Assembly: GCF_038070105.1 (NCBI RefSeq)
Contig: NZ_JBBPBZ010000002.1
Coordinates: 612,501-676,500, forward strand
DNA length: 64,000 bases
Direction: 5' to 3'
Source of the DNA: Methylocystis sp. IM3
GTDB taxonomy: Bacteria; Pseudomonadota; Alphaproteobacteria; Rhizobiales; Beijerinckiaceae
The notes below the pieces were generated by a model. It saw only the letters and a list, made by a program, of their open reading frames with translations, searched no databases and was not told the origin of the DNA. Positions 1-9,067 of this stretch are shown piece after piece (the stretch's first letter is position 1; each line of letters opens with the position of its first letter). Made by a program: the position numbers and the translations under genes.

Positions 1-528
1 TATCGCCGTAATTGGCGTGCTCATATCCGTGAGCGCGCGGCTTTGCTGCGAAATGATCTCAGCGGTCATCTGCGCATAAATATCGACGACCAAAGCCCCT
101 TCCATTTGGCCAACGCGCCAGAACGATTCGACGCTTTTCGAGAGTTCTTCCTTATCGAGCCCTGTCGCGTAAATTCTATCGCTCCACAACTGTAGAGCCT
201 TATTCATCACTGAAAGATAATGCCGCGGCTTGATCTGGAGTTGGGCATGAACCTCGCCAATCCTCACGCGGCTTTTCACATAGTCCTCATCCCACTCGGC
301 GTCCAGGAACTCCAACCAGGCCCTTCTCGAATGAGCCTGAGCACGATGGAGCGAAGGCTCGTCAGGAAAATGCACCTCAAATTCATGCCCAAGGGCTGCG
401 CGCATATAATCGTAGAGTTCGCCGAGGAAGCTGTCGATCAGGGGAGACAGATAGGGAGACAAGGCGCGCACGCGCTCAAAATCAACGTCGGTAACCTCGT
501 ACAGTTTGCGAAACTCCTGGAAAATCAT
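1..528 (-). CDS. Globin-coupled sensor, N-terminal part (partial, runs off left edge)
   Basis: An uninterrupted minus-strand frame runs from an ATG at 528 to the window edge (176 codons). It is followed by the pattern of a protoglobin/RsbR-type sensor globin. Residues 87-105 read RVRIGEVHAQLQIKPRHY, which matches the F-helix region of sensor globins, with His94 as the probable proximal haem ligand. The end (residues 161-176, QQSRALTDMSTPITAI) resembles the start of a STAS domain, so an RsbR-like globin-STAS regulator is more likely than a kinase or cyclase, but the output domain lies outside the window. Family knowledge suggests O2 or redox sensing; haem binding is inferred. The plus-strand ORF at 220-603 is its shadow. 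Confidence 0.72.
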   Translation of the reverse strand, partial: MIFQEFRKLYEVTDVDFERVRALSPYLSPLIDSFLGELYDYMRAALGHEFEVHFPDEPSLHRAQAHSRRAWLEFLDAEWDEDYVKSRVRIGEVHAQLQIKPRHYLSVMNKALQLWSDRIYATGLDKEELSKSVESFWRVGQMEGALVVDIYAQMTAEIISQQSRALTDMSTPITAI

Positions 529-756
529 GGCTGTTCGATCTCCGTTCGAGGACGTCCGTCAGCGCCCTGGCTCAATGCCAAGTTGTTGCTTAAGGCAAGG
601 TAACGATCAAGAGGCCATCGCGAGAAAAAGGCGTACGCCGGCGGCGTCCGGGCTTGACCTTGGCAGCCGCCCGTCGAATCAGCATCCACTCGACAATGCG
701 GTGACGAGGGGTTGGCGAACATCTGTGTAAACGCTTGAACTCACTCGTTCATTTTA

Positions 757-1060
757 GCTTGCTCGAAATTCAGCTTACCTGTGGACCTGCGCACGTTGGG
801 AGCCAATCAGGATCGTGCGGGCAGAGCTGCCCTTGGTCAGTTCGGGCGCGAGCTGGATTTCGGCTCGGATCGTTCCGTCCGGGGCAAGCACATCGCCTAT
901 CTCCACGTCTCGGAACAAGCATGTTTTCTGGCGTTCAGGATAGCAACCGAAGAGATTGCGGGAGTGAGCGCCGTGATTTCAGTGGCTTATGCGCCAACAT
1001 CACGAAATGCTGATCCCGTGATATTGCGCAAGACCGGGACGTTTAGGTTGAGCTGATTGC
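757..1060 (-). pseudogene. Chimeric remnant of the tandem integrase pair (copy A, upstream part)
   Basis: About 45 bases at 757-800 match the 5' part of the large integrase gene (near 31690-31732). Bases 803-905 then match the middle of the small recombinase (near 32256-32360), and 907-1056 match the region upstream of that recombinase (near 32538-32650). The intervening parts are deleted, so nothing functional is encoded. It marks an older, decayed copy of the same integration module. Confidence 0.7.
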
Positions 1061-1120
1061 CCGAATCTGTGGTAATCCTAGCCGTTAGCTCGGCAGATCA
1101 AGCCGAAATGGGGAGGATAA

Positions 1121-1381
1121 ATGAAGAAGCGCCTTTCACTCATGGCTATGTCCCTCGGCCTATCGATGATGACGACAGCAGCCCTTTCACAAGGAACGTC
1201 GGTGCAAACCTGTTCTGCAGCGTATGACGTATGCTTTAATGCATGTTCCCAGCAGTTTCCTGGGGGCACTGATGCATCCGCAAAATGCATCGACAAATGC
1301 GCAATGTCTCGTGCGAAATGCGACCGAAATGGTTGTTTTAAAAGCGATTCGGTCAACATCTGCGGCCTCGCCAAAGAGTAG
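1121..1381 (+). CDS. Small secreted cysteine-rich protein
   Basis: 86 residues preceded by a good ribosome binding site (GGGGAGG, 5 bases before ATG). An N-terminal signal peptide (residues 1-23, ending near ALSQ) is followed by a mature part of about 63 residues with eight Cys, several in CxxxC spacing (CFNAC, CIDKC, CAMSRAKC). That pattern suggests a disulfide-bonded periplasmic or secreted peptide. I do not recognise a named family. It lies just upstream of an HdeA-like gene on the same strand, so the two may be co-transcribed envelope-stress cargo of element 0. Confidence 0.65.
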   Translation: MKKRLSLMAMSLGLSMMTTAALSQGTSVQTCSAAYDVCFNACSQQFPGGTDASAKCIDKCAMSRAKCDRNGCFKSDSVNICGLAKE

Positions 1382-1436
1382 TGTCTCTCGCGAAACCTGA
1401 ATCCAAAGCAGAACCTATCGAAAGGGAGTGCCTCTG

Positions 1437-1775
1437 ATGCGTCTTTTTGTTTCTTCTCTAGCCTTTTGTGCCCTTGCGGGGAGCGCTCTGGCTGCGACCG
1501 GGCTCGATACCTATGTGGACAAGAATGGCTTTATCGATGTGCAGGCTCTGACTTGTGCTCAGCTCGCGGACACGTATCAAGAAGATGCGAACGCTTTGGC
1601 GAACTGGTATTCCGGTTGGTATAATGGCCTCGCGAAGAAGCATTACTACCACCTGACCCGCGTCGCGGGCGAGGAGCATCAGCTCATCGTCTACTGTAAG
1701 GCGCATCGAAATGAGAAGATTATCCATGCTCTTGATCACGTCTTCAAGGAAGAGCATGAAGGCGGACCTCGCTGA
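1437..1775 (+). CDS. HdeA/HdeB-family periplasmic protein
   Basis: 112 residues from the ATG at 1437. An AAAGGGAG ribosome site sits 9 bases upstream and argues against the GTG at 1428. A signal peptide (ends SALA) precedes a mature domain with the HdeA hallmarks: LTCAQL near its start, a helical middle, and a second Cys in IVYCK, which would form the conserved disulfide. HdeA-family proteins are acid-stress periplasmic chaperones in enterobacteria; many alphaproteobacterial homologues are uncharacterised. The family call is fairly firm, the chaperone role inferred. A strong terminator pair follows. Confidence 0.72.
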   Translation: MRLFVSSLAFCALAGSALAATGLDTYVDKNGFIDVQALTCAQLADTYQEDANALANWYSGWYNGLAKKHYYHLTRVAGEEHQLIVYCKAHRNEKIIHALDHVFKEEHEGGPR

Positions 1776-1809
1776 GGCCTAACTTTTTTCCTCCGCGACC
1801 TTAAATGAA

Positions 1810-1879
1810 AGCCCGGACCACTGTCCGGGCTGAGATCGCTGACAAACCCCCGTCATTTTGGCGGGGGTTTTGTTTTTGT
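1810..1879 (+). terminator. Double hairpin terminator after the HdeA-like gene
   Basis: Two adjacent stem-loops. AGCCCGGAC pairs with GTCCGGGCT at 1810-1832. AACCCCCG pairs with CGGGGGTT at 1845-1872 and is followed directly by a T-rich run. The second is a classical rho-independent terminator. Confidence 0.8.
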
Positions 1880-1924
1880 CGGCGCGGGGCGTCGGCGGGC
1901 GATTTTTTGGGGGGAGAATTGGGC

Positions 1925-2112
1925 GTTTGGTTTCAGGCGGGTTTCGGCTCGGCCCCGTTGGCCAGCAGGAGGGCGATCTTCTTCATATTTTGGGTGGCGG
2001 CGGCGAGGAGGCATTGCCATCGCACCCGCAAGAGGCCCCGAACTTCGCATAGCGGTGGCCGAAGAGTTGCTTGGCGTCGGCGAAAGAGCGCTCCACTGAG
2101 CAGCAAATAAAT
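1925..2112 (-). pseudogene. 3' remnant of an IS1182-type transposase
   Basis: The minus strand encodes VERSFADAKQLFGHRYAKF and then, in another frame, a segment with CLLAAATQNMKKIALLLA and a stop at about 1935. Both match the C-terminal region of IS1182-family transposases. One frameshift separates the two parts and the rest of the gene is missing, so this is a fragment. Confidence 0.65.
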
Positions 2113-2118
2113 AGCTGC

Positions 2119-2316
2119 ATGAGAATCTCCGAAATTATCTCCCCTGCCGACCAACAGAAGATCGCGAATTTTGATCGGACAGCCAAGCAGGCCAAATATG
2201 CGGTAAAGCGAGAACACTACCGACAGGCTACCAATCGCTACAACGAACGGATGAAGACCCGAACGCCGGGTTCGAAGCTCCCGAAGAGACCCCAGCCGCC
2301 GAAGCCACCACAGTGA
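2119..2316 (+). CDS. Small basic protein, duplicated in the island (copy 1)
   Basis: 65 residues starting MRISEIISPADQQ, ending in a Lys/Pro-rich tail (GSKLPKRPQPPKPP). A close paralogue lies at 28717-28923 in element 2 and shares most positions, which argues that this is a real gene and part of the recurring island module. No family recognised; the basic Pro-rich tail could bind nucleic acid, but that is a guess. The start was chosen by alignment with the second copy. Confidence 0.5.
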   Translation: MRISEIISPADQQKIANFDRTAKQAKYAVKREHYRQATNRYNERMKTRTPGSKLPKRPQPPKPPQ

Positions 2317-2506
2317 GTGCGTCGACGCTTCGCCGATGTGACTGTGTGTCGCATCACAGTCCTAAGCCGCTGTTTTTGCGATGAACACCTCGAAAAGGTT
2401 CGATAGTCTACCCTCAACGGTAATTTACTTTGTTAGTGGTGCAAAATAGACTCAAGGCGTTGCGCAATCTCACGCGAGAGATTGGGTAAACTCAAAGGAA
2501 GAAAAA

Positions 2507-2626
2507 ATGGCAATCTCCAATGCGCCGTCAAAAACGAAGCCTCTCATCATCGCGCTCGGCGTCATCGCCGCTATCATTTTCGTGATTGTTGGCGCTCCGC
2601 ATTTTGTTCGGTCGCTCAGCGGCTGA
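2507..2626 (+). CDS. Very small single-span membrane protein (39 aa)
   Basis: ATG at 2507 preceded by AAAGGAAG. The product starts MAISNAPSKTKP, then has a strongly hydrophobic stretch (residues 13-30) and a short tail FVRSLSG. The basic N-terminus and single helix suggest an inner-membrane microprotein. It has its own downstream hairpin near 2671. Function unknown. Confidence 0.5.
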   Translation: MAISNAPSKTKPLIIALGVIAAIIFVIVGAPHFVRSLSG

Positions 2627-2671
2627 TTGGGGAAAAGTCAGTCTAAGCCTATCAGGCTGACCTTAATCCAG

Positions 2672-2699
2672 TGGGGTCGCTCATGCGGCCCCGTTTTCT
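2672..2699 (+). terminator. Probable terminator
   Basis: GGGG and CCCC arms around a ten-base loop (tcgctcatgcgg region), followed by TTTTCTC. It is a short GC stem, so only moderate support. Confidence 0.4.
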
Positions 2700-2818
2700 C
2701 ATTCACTGCGGTTGGAGAGTTTTCGGATCGATAGATCAGGAGCTTTTGTTGATCCGTAGGCAGCTTGATTCTGGAGTGCGAAGGCCGCATAGGCTGTTTG
2801 ATGCGAGATTAGTTTGCA

Positions 2819-3200
2819 TTAGGGGATCATTCGGCCCAAGAGGAATTCTGATGGCATTCTTTGCAATCCACGCGAGCAGAGGGCTTTAAAAGATCGTGAG
2901 AAAAGTCGCATCGCGTTGTGGTAAAGGCGACTGCGCTCGTGATCCTCATGACAAGCCATGCAGTCCTTCTCGATCAAACGATGATGGAAGGGCGTTGAGG
3001 TTTTCCTATTTTGAAGTGCCCCAATAGTTGTCACGAGCCCATCAGATTGAATGGAGTGACATTCTTTGCATTTCGCTGAAGAGGGCATGGGCGTTGGACA
3101 GCTGGCCGGGTGCGATCCATAAAGCGGGATAACGGCAGGCGCTGACGAGCGCGGCGATAAGTATACCTGACAAAAAGATAGTCGGTTTATTCAACGCCAT
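2819..3200 (-). pseudogene. Multiheme cytochrome c, broken by frameshifts
   Basis: A start at 3200 opens a signal-peptide-like segment (MALNKPTIFLSGILIAALVSAC). In successive frames the minus strand then gives haem-binding motifs CKECH, CMACH and a third CKECH (the last close to 2840, ending QNSSWAE and a stop near 2823). One frameshift lies near 3090 and another near 2895. The intact ancestor would be a small periplasmic triheme cytochrome, probably working with the membrane protein directly upstream. As it stands it is a pseudogene, unless these are sequence errors. Confidence 0.62.
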
Positions 3201-3256
3201 TTCCCAAAAAAAGCTCAAATCGCAAATGCCTCAGTTGTCAGCGCATGAGCAAACCG

Positions 3257-3739
3257 CTAATTTTTGAGATATCCTACCGCTAGTGTATCGAAATAGAGCT
3301 GTTCCACATCTGCGAGCGTGGCACCCTGTGCAAGACGCGCGGACTTGTCTATATCTAGGTGCTTGCGAGCTTGGCGCAGCAGAAGCACGCTCACAAGCCC
3401 GGAAGCGACAGTTGCGAGCATCGCGGTCAGCGCTAGACAAGGCAGAAGGGCATTCATGTGGATGCCAGCGTGAACAATTACCAAGACGCCGCTAATCCAG
3501 GAAATTGACTGGTGGAGGCGCAAGAAGGTAGCGGGATTGCCCGTATGGACAATGCGATGCTTTCTCGCGGATTACGGCAAGAGGGACAGCAAGATTGCGA
3601 CAAGACCGACGGTCCCCAGATATCGGCCAATGCTGACATACCCCCAGAGATGCAACAGGTAATCAAGTCCGATAGCCAAGCCGACCATCAAAAGAAACCA
3701 GAGCAGAAACCCAAAAATGCTTCTCTGAATGACCGTCAT
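3257..3739 (-). pseudogene. Cytochrome-associated membrane protein with an in-frame stop
   Basis: From ATG 3739 a frame encodes several membrane helices (FGFLLWFLLMVGLAIGL; GTVGLVAILLSLL). It is interrupted by TAA at 3574-3572, then continues in the same frame with an SARKHRIVHTGNPATF segment, two more helices (residues around WISGVLVIVHAGIHMN) and a stop at 3257. The continuation reads like one gene of about 160 codons, with His residues in the helices that could ligate haem. It sits immediately upstream of the broken cytochrome c, so the pair likely formed a small electron-transfer unit. Confidence 0.5.
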
Positions 3740-3849
3740 GCCAAGCTGCCTTTGTCTATTCTCCCGGTTCTGAGCGAGCCTATCACGATGCTTAAGAACA
3801 CGATGCTTAAGAAAACCTGTTGGTGATTTACGACATCGTTAAAGCTACA

Positions 3850-4403
3850 GTATTTCGGAATCGTCGCTACGAGCCGGCGTCATGTCGACCGCGCCGACAG
3901 GCGCCAGATCGTTCGGCTCCTTAACAAGCTTCAAGTCGTCTCGCGGAGCGTTGGGAGGTTGCAGACGTCGGGTCTTCGGCGTCTTCTGGCCCGACACTCT
4001 CTAGGCGTTTTCTGTTCAATGCCGACCAGAACATTGGTCTGCCCATAGTGCCGTTCAATCATGGCGACGGACGTGCCCATGCTCTTCTTCAGCCAATAGA
4101 CATTGGTGCCGTTCTGAAGCCTGAAGGGCGCGTAGGTGTGGCTAAGGCTATAGAGGGTGTGGCGGTTCCCGTTGGTGTCGTGTTCAATGCCAGCGGCTCG
4201 GAGCATGGTGTAGAAGCCGGTCCAGTTCTCGATGGGCTCTCCGTCCTCATGACAGAACACAAGGTCATCAGGATCGGTCTTGTAGTCGCGCTTTTTGAGA
4301 ATTTCGAAATACCGTTCAACGCCGGGCTGGCAGACCACAAGGCGCTCCCCGGTCTTATCTTTGGCCGTTCACGTGACCCACGTTCCGTGATCGTTGCTGT
4401 AGA
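3850..4403 (-). pseudogene. C-terminal fragment of large tyrosine recombinase (copy A)
   Basis: Closely matches the C-terminal third of the intact integrase at 30496-31842 (shared QPGVERYFEIL and HEDGEPIENWTGFYTML). The catalytic HxxR box reads HTLYSLSHTYA, with Arg replaced by Ser. A frameshift follows near 4010, and the 5' end is cut at about 4400 next to the IS5-type element. It cannot be active. Confidence 0.8.
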
Positions 4404-4476
4404 TGGACGCTTCTAAGAACCAAGCCAAATCGGCGGTTTCTGATTCTCTGGCCTTCAGAGGATCGGAGGGGGATCA

Positions 4477-5533
4477 ATGCGTGAGCAGCCGGGCTTTTTC
4501 GACGTAGAGGATCGGTTGAAAAGGCTGAGTGGGCTCGGGGATCACCTGGAAGCTTTCGCTGCGGCTGTGGACTTCGAGATGTTTCGCGGTGATCTGGTCT
4601 CGGCGCTCGGCTATTCCGACGGGGTGCAAGGCGGAAGGCCGCCCTTCGATCCGGTGCTGATGTTCAAGATCCTTGTGATCCAGGCGATGGACAACCTCAC
4701 CGACGAGCGTGCCGAGTTTCTCATCAACGACCGCATGTCCTTCATGCGCTTCCTCGGCCTGTCGCTCGCCGACCGGGTTCCTGACGCACGCACCATCTGG
4801 CTGTTTCGTGAGAAGTTAACCAAAGCGGGCGCGATTGAGGGGCTATTCGCCCGCTTTGACACAGCTTTGCGGGTCTCAGGCTACATCGCCATGTCAGGGC
4901 AGATTGCGACGCGACGCTTGTCGCCGCGCCCAAGCAGCGCAACAGCGAGGACGAGAAGAAGGCAATCAAGGAGGGCCGCATTCCGGAGGGTTGGGCCGAA
5001 AACCCAGCGAAACTGCGGCAGAAGGACCGCGACGCACGCTGGACTGTGAAGTTCAGCAAGGCGAAGGAGCGGCTCGATGGGACGAAGCCGCCAGTCGACA
5101 TAGCTATCCCGACCTTTGGCTATCAGAACCATATTGCGATCGACAAAGGCTTCGGCTTCATCCGCAAATGGACGGCCACGGACGCCGCCGCCTACGAGGG
5201 GGCGCGGTTACGCGAGGGTCTGCTAGGCAAGACCAATACGGCGGCGTCTGTCTGGGCGGACACGGCCTATCGCTCCACCGGCAATGAAGCGTTCATGGCC
5301 AAGAATGGCCTCGTCAGCCGCATCCATCGCAAGAAGCCGAAGAGCCGAGCGATGCCCGACGCCGTCCGTCGCGCCAACGCCCTCCAATGGGTCGTTCGCT
5401 CGCGCGTCGAGCACGTCTTCGCGGAGCAGAAGAACAGGATGAGGCACTCATCCGAACGATCGGCATCGCCCGCGCCAAGGTGAAAACCGGCATGGCGAAC
5501 CTCGTCTATAACTTCAAGCGGCTCGTCTTCTAG
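4477..5533 (+). pseudogene. IS5-family transposase pseudogene
   Basis: ATG at 4477 follows a GGAGGGGGATCA ribosome site. The product starts MREQPGFFDVEDRLKRLSG and carries GGRPPFDPVLMFK and INDRMSFMRFLGL, typical of IS5-group transposases. A one-base loss near 4909 breaks the frame after YIAMSGQI. The middle resumes in another frame (IAIPTFGYQNHIAID, VWADTAYRS, RSRVEHVFAEQKNRM), and a second shift near 5440 precedes the true C-terminus (GIARAKVKTGMANLVYN) and stop at 5533. Two frameshifts make it inactive. It lies against the truncated end of the copy A integrase, so the insertion probably caused that truncation. Confidence 0.82.
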
Positions 5534-5539
5534 GGAAGA

Positions 5540-6030
5540 ATCGCCGCCGCCTGACGCTCCGCAGAGGCAGAGTGCGGCGCTGGCCGCGCCCAATCGGACC
5601 AATCTCAAGCCGTTCATGCCCCCCAGTTGCCAAGTCGCCGGCTCGCACCGTGTTGATTGCAGCGTCCAATTGCAGGACGCAAGCGCACGACGGTGGGCGA
5701 GCCTGTGCCGATACGGATGAGTTTAACGGCCTATGTCTCGCGCCGCTGACGTCGAAGTAGAGGAAAATGCGGAAGGATCGACGGAGGATCGCGATCATGG
5801 GTCAATGCACGCACTATGTTTTGGTCTTCGGCCGCATGGCCAGAGTGGAGCAGGGGTATGTTTCGGGCCTGTTCTGCGCGGATTAACTCCAGATAGACGT
5901 CTTGTCGTCGGATGAAGGCCAAGTAGTTTCTGGCCCGCACCCGACTAGGTTCGGGCCTACTGATGACTTCTCAGTGCAGCGAAGATGGCGCGGGCTTTCG
6001 TCGTGTTGTCCATTTTTTCCTTGCATTTTC
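5540..6030. other. Intergenic stretch without a recognisable gene
   Basis: Between the IS5-type pseudogene and the SPW-type gene. Both strands have only short, mutually interrupted frames. The minus strand around 5731-5940 reads like degraded coding sequence (ARNYLAFIRRQDVYLELIR), but I cannot assign a family. Confidence 0.4.
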
Positions 6031-6035
6031 GGCAA

Positions 6036-6425
6036 TTATTCCATGGCTCGCAGCCCCGACTCCCCTGATGCTTGCTTTAGATATTTGGAATAATCTGTCA
6101 GCCACCCGACAACCACTATCGCAAGCCCCATTAAGAGATAGAAAATACATGCTAGGCTGTTTCCGGAAAAAATGAATGTGAAACCTATAAGAACTAAGGC
6201 TGGGCCAACGACCTTTTCAATCCACCCGTGAATTCGGAACTGCAGCCACGTCAGCCAACCTAGCTGGAAATCGGTAGCAAGCGTGAGTGCGAAATGGACG
6301 CCGGCTAGTGTGTACGACAAGAATGCAGGAAATCCGTCCAAGCCAATGAGTTTCGGCGCGATCAAGAAGGTCAGTACAGTCAAATAGTCTAGGTACCCAT
6401 GTGCGATTGGCGTGATAGGCTTCAT
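6036..6425 (-). CDS. SPW-like small membrane protein
   Basis: 129 residues from ATG 6425, chosen over upstream starts because GGAGG sits five bases before it. The protein starts MKPITPIAHGYLDYLTVLTF and has about four membrane helices. The start resembles SPW-repeat/DUF4383-like proteins, in which HGxxDY begins the first helix. Function is unknown in the family. It lies downstream of the Crp/Fnr regulator on the same strand and may be its target. Confidence 0.6.
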   Translation of the reverse strand: MKPITPIAHGYLDYLTVLTFLIAPKLIGLDGFPAFLSYTLAGVHFALTLATDFQLGWLTWLQFRIHGWIEKVVGPALVLIGFTFIFSGNSLACIFYLLMGLAIVVVGWLTDYSKYLKQASGESGLRAME

Positions 6426-6532
6426 GGCATCCTCCGTATCGATCGCCCTCAAGGTGGTAAGGCGTGAATGCCGAGAAGCTACGTATTGCCGATGCCTGTG
6501 TCTGTAACCGAGGTCACAAGGCAAGTAGACGA

Positions 6533-7168
6533 CTATACGTACGTAACGAAGGCGGCGGCGGCGACACAGATTAGATCCCGGCGGTAATCAAGCACGCCGC
6601 GGCGACGCAAGGCGTTCATAGCCTTGGTCACGGCTGGGCGACTAGCGAAAACGAGGTCGGCAATGTCTTGTTGAGTTAGAGGTATTTCGAGAGCGTAGCC
6701 GTGCCGGCACGGCGCCCCGAACATCAAAGCGAGTTCGTGAAGTATCTCAACAAGCCGCGTTTCGAGCCCTTTGGTGAGTAGAGTTATCATCTTTCGCTCC
6801 GTCCGCCTCTGCCGGGATTCCAGTCGGTCGAAGAGAAACGTCGCGAAGTCTGGACTATGACAAGCTAGACTCTTCAGCTTTTGATGCGACACTAGGGCAA
6901 CCTGAGTTTCTCCAAGTGATGCAGCCGTGTGATCGGAAAAATGATCTGAGAGAGCAGTGCCAAATACCTCTCCCTTTCCTATCACGTCGATGGTCAACTG
7001 CATTCCTCCTTCCGTGACATGAGAGAGTTTGACGATCCCGTGCAGCAGACAAAAAAGGCCCTCCAAACGGTCGCCTTGTGCGTAGACCACCGTCTTGTCG
7101 GGGTAGCGAAGGACCGGAATGGACGGGTCGATCGACTTCAAGCAGCCGATTTCAAATTCCGACGGCAT
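6533..7168 (-). CDS. Crp/Fnr-family transcriptional regulator
   Basis: 211 residues. Residues about 15-110 form the cyclic-nucleotide-binding beta-roll (VYAQGDRLEGLFCLLHGIVKL, GKGEVFG) and residues 145-205 form the winged helix (LTQQDIADLVFASRPAVTKAMN, the recognition helix). There is no N-terminal four-Cys cluster like that of FNR, so oxygen sensing through an Fe-S cluster is unlikely; the ligand is unknown. It is transcribed toward the SPW-type gene and lies next to the attachment block at 7.3 kb, so it is the last cargo gene of element 0. Confidence 0.85.
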   Translation of the reverse strand: MPSEFEIGCLKSIDPSIPVLRYPDKTVVYAQGDRLEGLFCLLHGIVKLSHVTEGGMQLTIDVIGKGEVFGTALSDHFSDHTAASLGETQVALVSHQKLKSLACHSPDFATFLFDRLESRQRRTERKMITLLTKGLETRLVEILHELALMFGAPCRHGYALEIPLTQQDIADLVFASRPAVTKAMNALRRRGVLDYRRDLICVAAAAFVTYV

Positions 7169-7320
7169 GCAACACTCACGCTTTATGATGGGACGGAAGC
7201 GCTCAGTCTTTCACTCGCCTTTGGTAGCGGGATTGTCGCAGATGTATGACTAACTGGGTAGCACTTTCCCAAGCCTTATTCCCTGAACCTTTCTTCAGCC
7301 CAGCGTGTTCTCGCAGCCTG

Positions 7321-7735
7321 TGTAGCGTCTGTGTAATATCCCACCCACGCTCACGCCGAATACACGCTTAAATTCCATCAATCCAATTTAGGTCATTCTT
7401 TGTTCTGTGCGGAGCGTGTGTAAAAAATAGGCGCCAACATCTAGTATGCTGACGCCTAAATCTCTGATTATATAGTCTATAACGTGTGTATTCGACGCAA
7501 AGTTGGATTGGCGCGAATAGTAATAAACCATGACGTAATGGCTTTAGAATCAATAATTTTGCGGAGCTAAAATCTGCGTGTGTAGCATCTGTGCGTGTAA
7601 TAAGAATCACATTCAAACGTCATCTCAACTGAGCCAATACCACATAGCCTGCAGCAGATTTGGTGGCTGTAGAGCGTTGAAAGTGTGAATGAAAGTTTGA
7701 GGAAAAGTGGGTTCGGGGCTTGATGGTCGTGCCGG
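7321..7735. repeat. Hybrid attachment block 1 (junction of element 0 and element 1)
   Basis: One of three related blocks. The left half (7321-7510) matches the left half of the blocks at 16814 and 35862 and includes a hairpin at 7429-7457. The core GCGCGAATAG lies at 7511-7520. The right half (7521-7735) matches only the block at 17.0 kb. The core equals the complement of the last rpsD codons (Tyr-Ser-Arg); here the stop position is changed to a Gln codon (CAA). Arm-like motifs TGTAGCGTCTGTGTAA (7321) and TGTAGCATCTGTG (7581) flank it. I read it as the right end of element 0 joined to the left end of element 1. Confidence 0.82.
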
Positions 7736-7758
7736 GTAAGAGCGGGTCGCGAGCTCAA

Positions 7759-8400
7759 TCATAGCCTAACCGGGAAGTTGGATATTGCCGTAGCACCGAC
7801 TGCGCCGAGAACGCCAACCAACCATGGCGGCGTCTTCCAAAGCACGAGCAAGAGGAAAGCGAGAACACCAAGCCCGAAATCCGCGGGTCCAAAAATTGCA
7901 CTCGTCCAGACCGGCGTATAGAGGGCCGCCAACAGAATGCTGACCACGGTCGCGTTGATCCCTCTGAGAGCCGAATTTACACCCGAGCGACGACGTATAC
8001 CATTTGACGCAGCTTTAATGGCAGCGCCCAAGTAGGCTGCGAATGTGAATAGTGGCCCCGGGACGGCCTGCGCAGCCCCATAGCCCGCGAGAAACGAGTC
8101 ATTACCGATCCAGCCTCTTGCCACCACTGCTTGTTGAAGCAGGGGCAAGACCACATGTCCGCCACCGAAGACGAGCGAGCCGGAGCGATAGAAGCTGCTA
8201 ATCAGCGCGACCGTATGATCCTTGGTGGCCTCGGCGAGACCCGGCAGCCCGACCTCAATCCACACGACTTCGCGCACCAAGCCAAATCCCGGTCGGTTGA
8301 TCGACCATCCCAGTGTGCGATGAGCGGAGCCGAAACGAGCGACGAGATAAGATAGCTCAAGCTCAATTTCAAACGGCGCTTCTGTCATTTCAATTTTCAT
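7759..8400 (-). pseudogene. chrA: Chromate transporter ChrA, truncated with internal deletion
   Basis: The recognisable part is the C-terminal CHR domain: FYRSGSLVFGGGHVVLPLLQ, a GYGAAQAVPGPLFTFAAYLGA segment, then GINATVVSILLAALYTPVWTSAI. The first CHR domain is missing. Between AASNGI and RRRSGVNSALRGIN about 25-30 residues, normally a membrane helix ending in a PFWDRL-like segment, are absent. With about 213 codons against the usual 400-450, it is unlikely to transport chromate. The frame itself is open. Confidence 0.7.
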
Positions 8401-8449
8401 GCGGTTGGGTTGCGAGCGCCGGCGATCGACCGGCGCTCCGCGATGTGGA

Positions 8450-8998
8450 TCAAATGTGGCGCGGTGCGAGCGGCACCACTTGCCGCGGCGCTACGTTTGC
8501 AACGAGCGCCCGTATCGCCAGGAGACCGCCAAAGGCGCAGGCGTTGATCAGGAAAATCCTCGTCACGACTGCAAATGCGAAATCATCACCGTTCTGGGCG
8601 ATGATGAGATCGATCATGATCAACGCTCCCTCGTAGACGACGAAGGCCCCCAGAAAGGCGGCTGCGACCCCAATCGCGCCCGGGAGCCGCCGATACAGCT
8701 GACCAGCCGCTTCGCAGGAGAATGCGGCAATGACGCCGAGCGCGCCGCCCCAAGCGAGAGTTTCGCCGTCGAGCGGGTAATGCATGAATGTGAAGCCCCA
8801 AAACTGATTTGCGAGCCAGACCGCGCCAACCGAGAGAAGCGCGTCACGCCGTCCGAAGGACAGAGCTGCGATGGCTGCAAAGGCAGCGAGCGGAACCGCG
8901 CAGGCGAAGCCGAGGGTGAATAGCACGCTCGCGACGGCAAGTGCGCCAATTCCCATCGCGGGGCGGGAGATGAAGGAGCGTAGGTATAGTGCGGTCAT
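8450..8998 (-). CDS. Membrane protein in cobalamin-riboswitch operon
   Basis: 182 residues with about five or six hydrophobic helices. ATG 8998 is preceded by AAGGGGAC. The sequence (MTALYLRSFISRPAMGIG start; QFWGFTFMHYPLDGETLAWGG in the middle) is not one I can name. It is the last gene downstream of a TonB-dependent receptor preceded by a B12 riboswitch, so a role in corrinoid or cobalt uptake across the inner membrane is a reasonable inference from context only. Confidence 0.6.
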   Translation of the reverse strand: MTALYLRSFISRPAMGIGALAVASVLFTLGFACAVPLAAFAAIAALSFGRRDALLSVGAVWLANQFWGFTFMHYPLDGETLAWGGALGVIAAFSCEAAGQLYRRLPGAIGVAAAFLGAFVVYEGALIMIDLIIAQNGDDFAFAVVTRIFLINACAFGGLLAIRALVANVAPRQVVPLAPRHI

Positions 8999-9067
8999 AT
9001 CAGTCCCCTTGGTTTTGATAGCAGCAGTAAATTGACCAGCGCGGGCGTCCCTTGCCGGTCAAACCGT

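Noticed and set aside
220..603. 127-residue plus-strand ORF at the left edge
   Set aside because: The opposite strand encodes the sensor-globin motifs; this frame has none.
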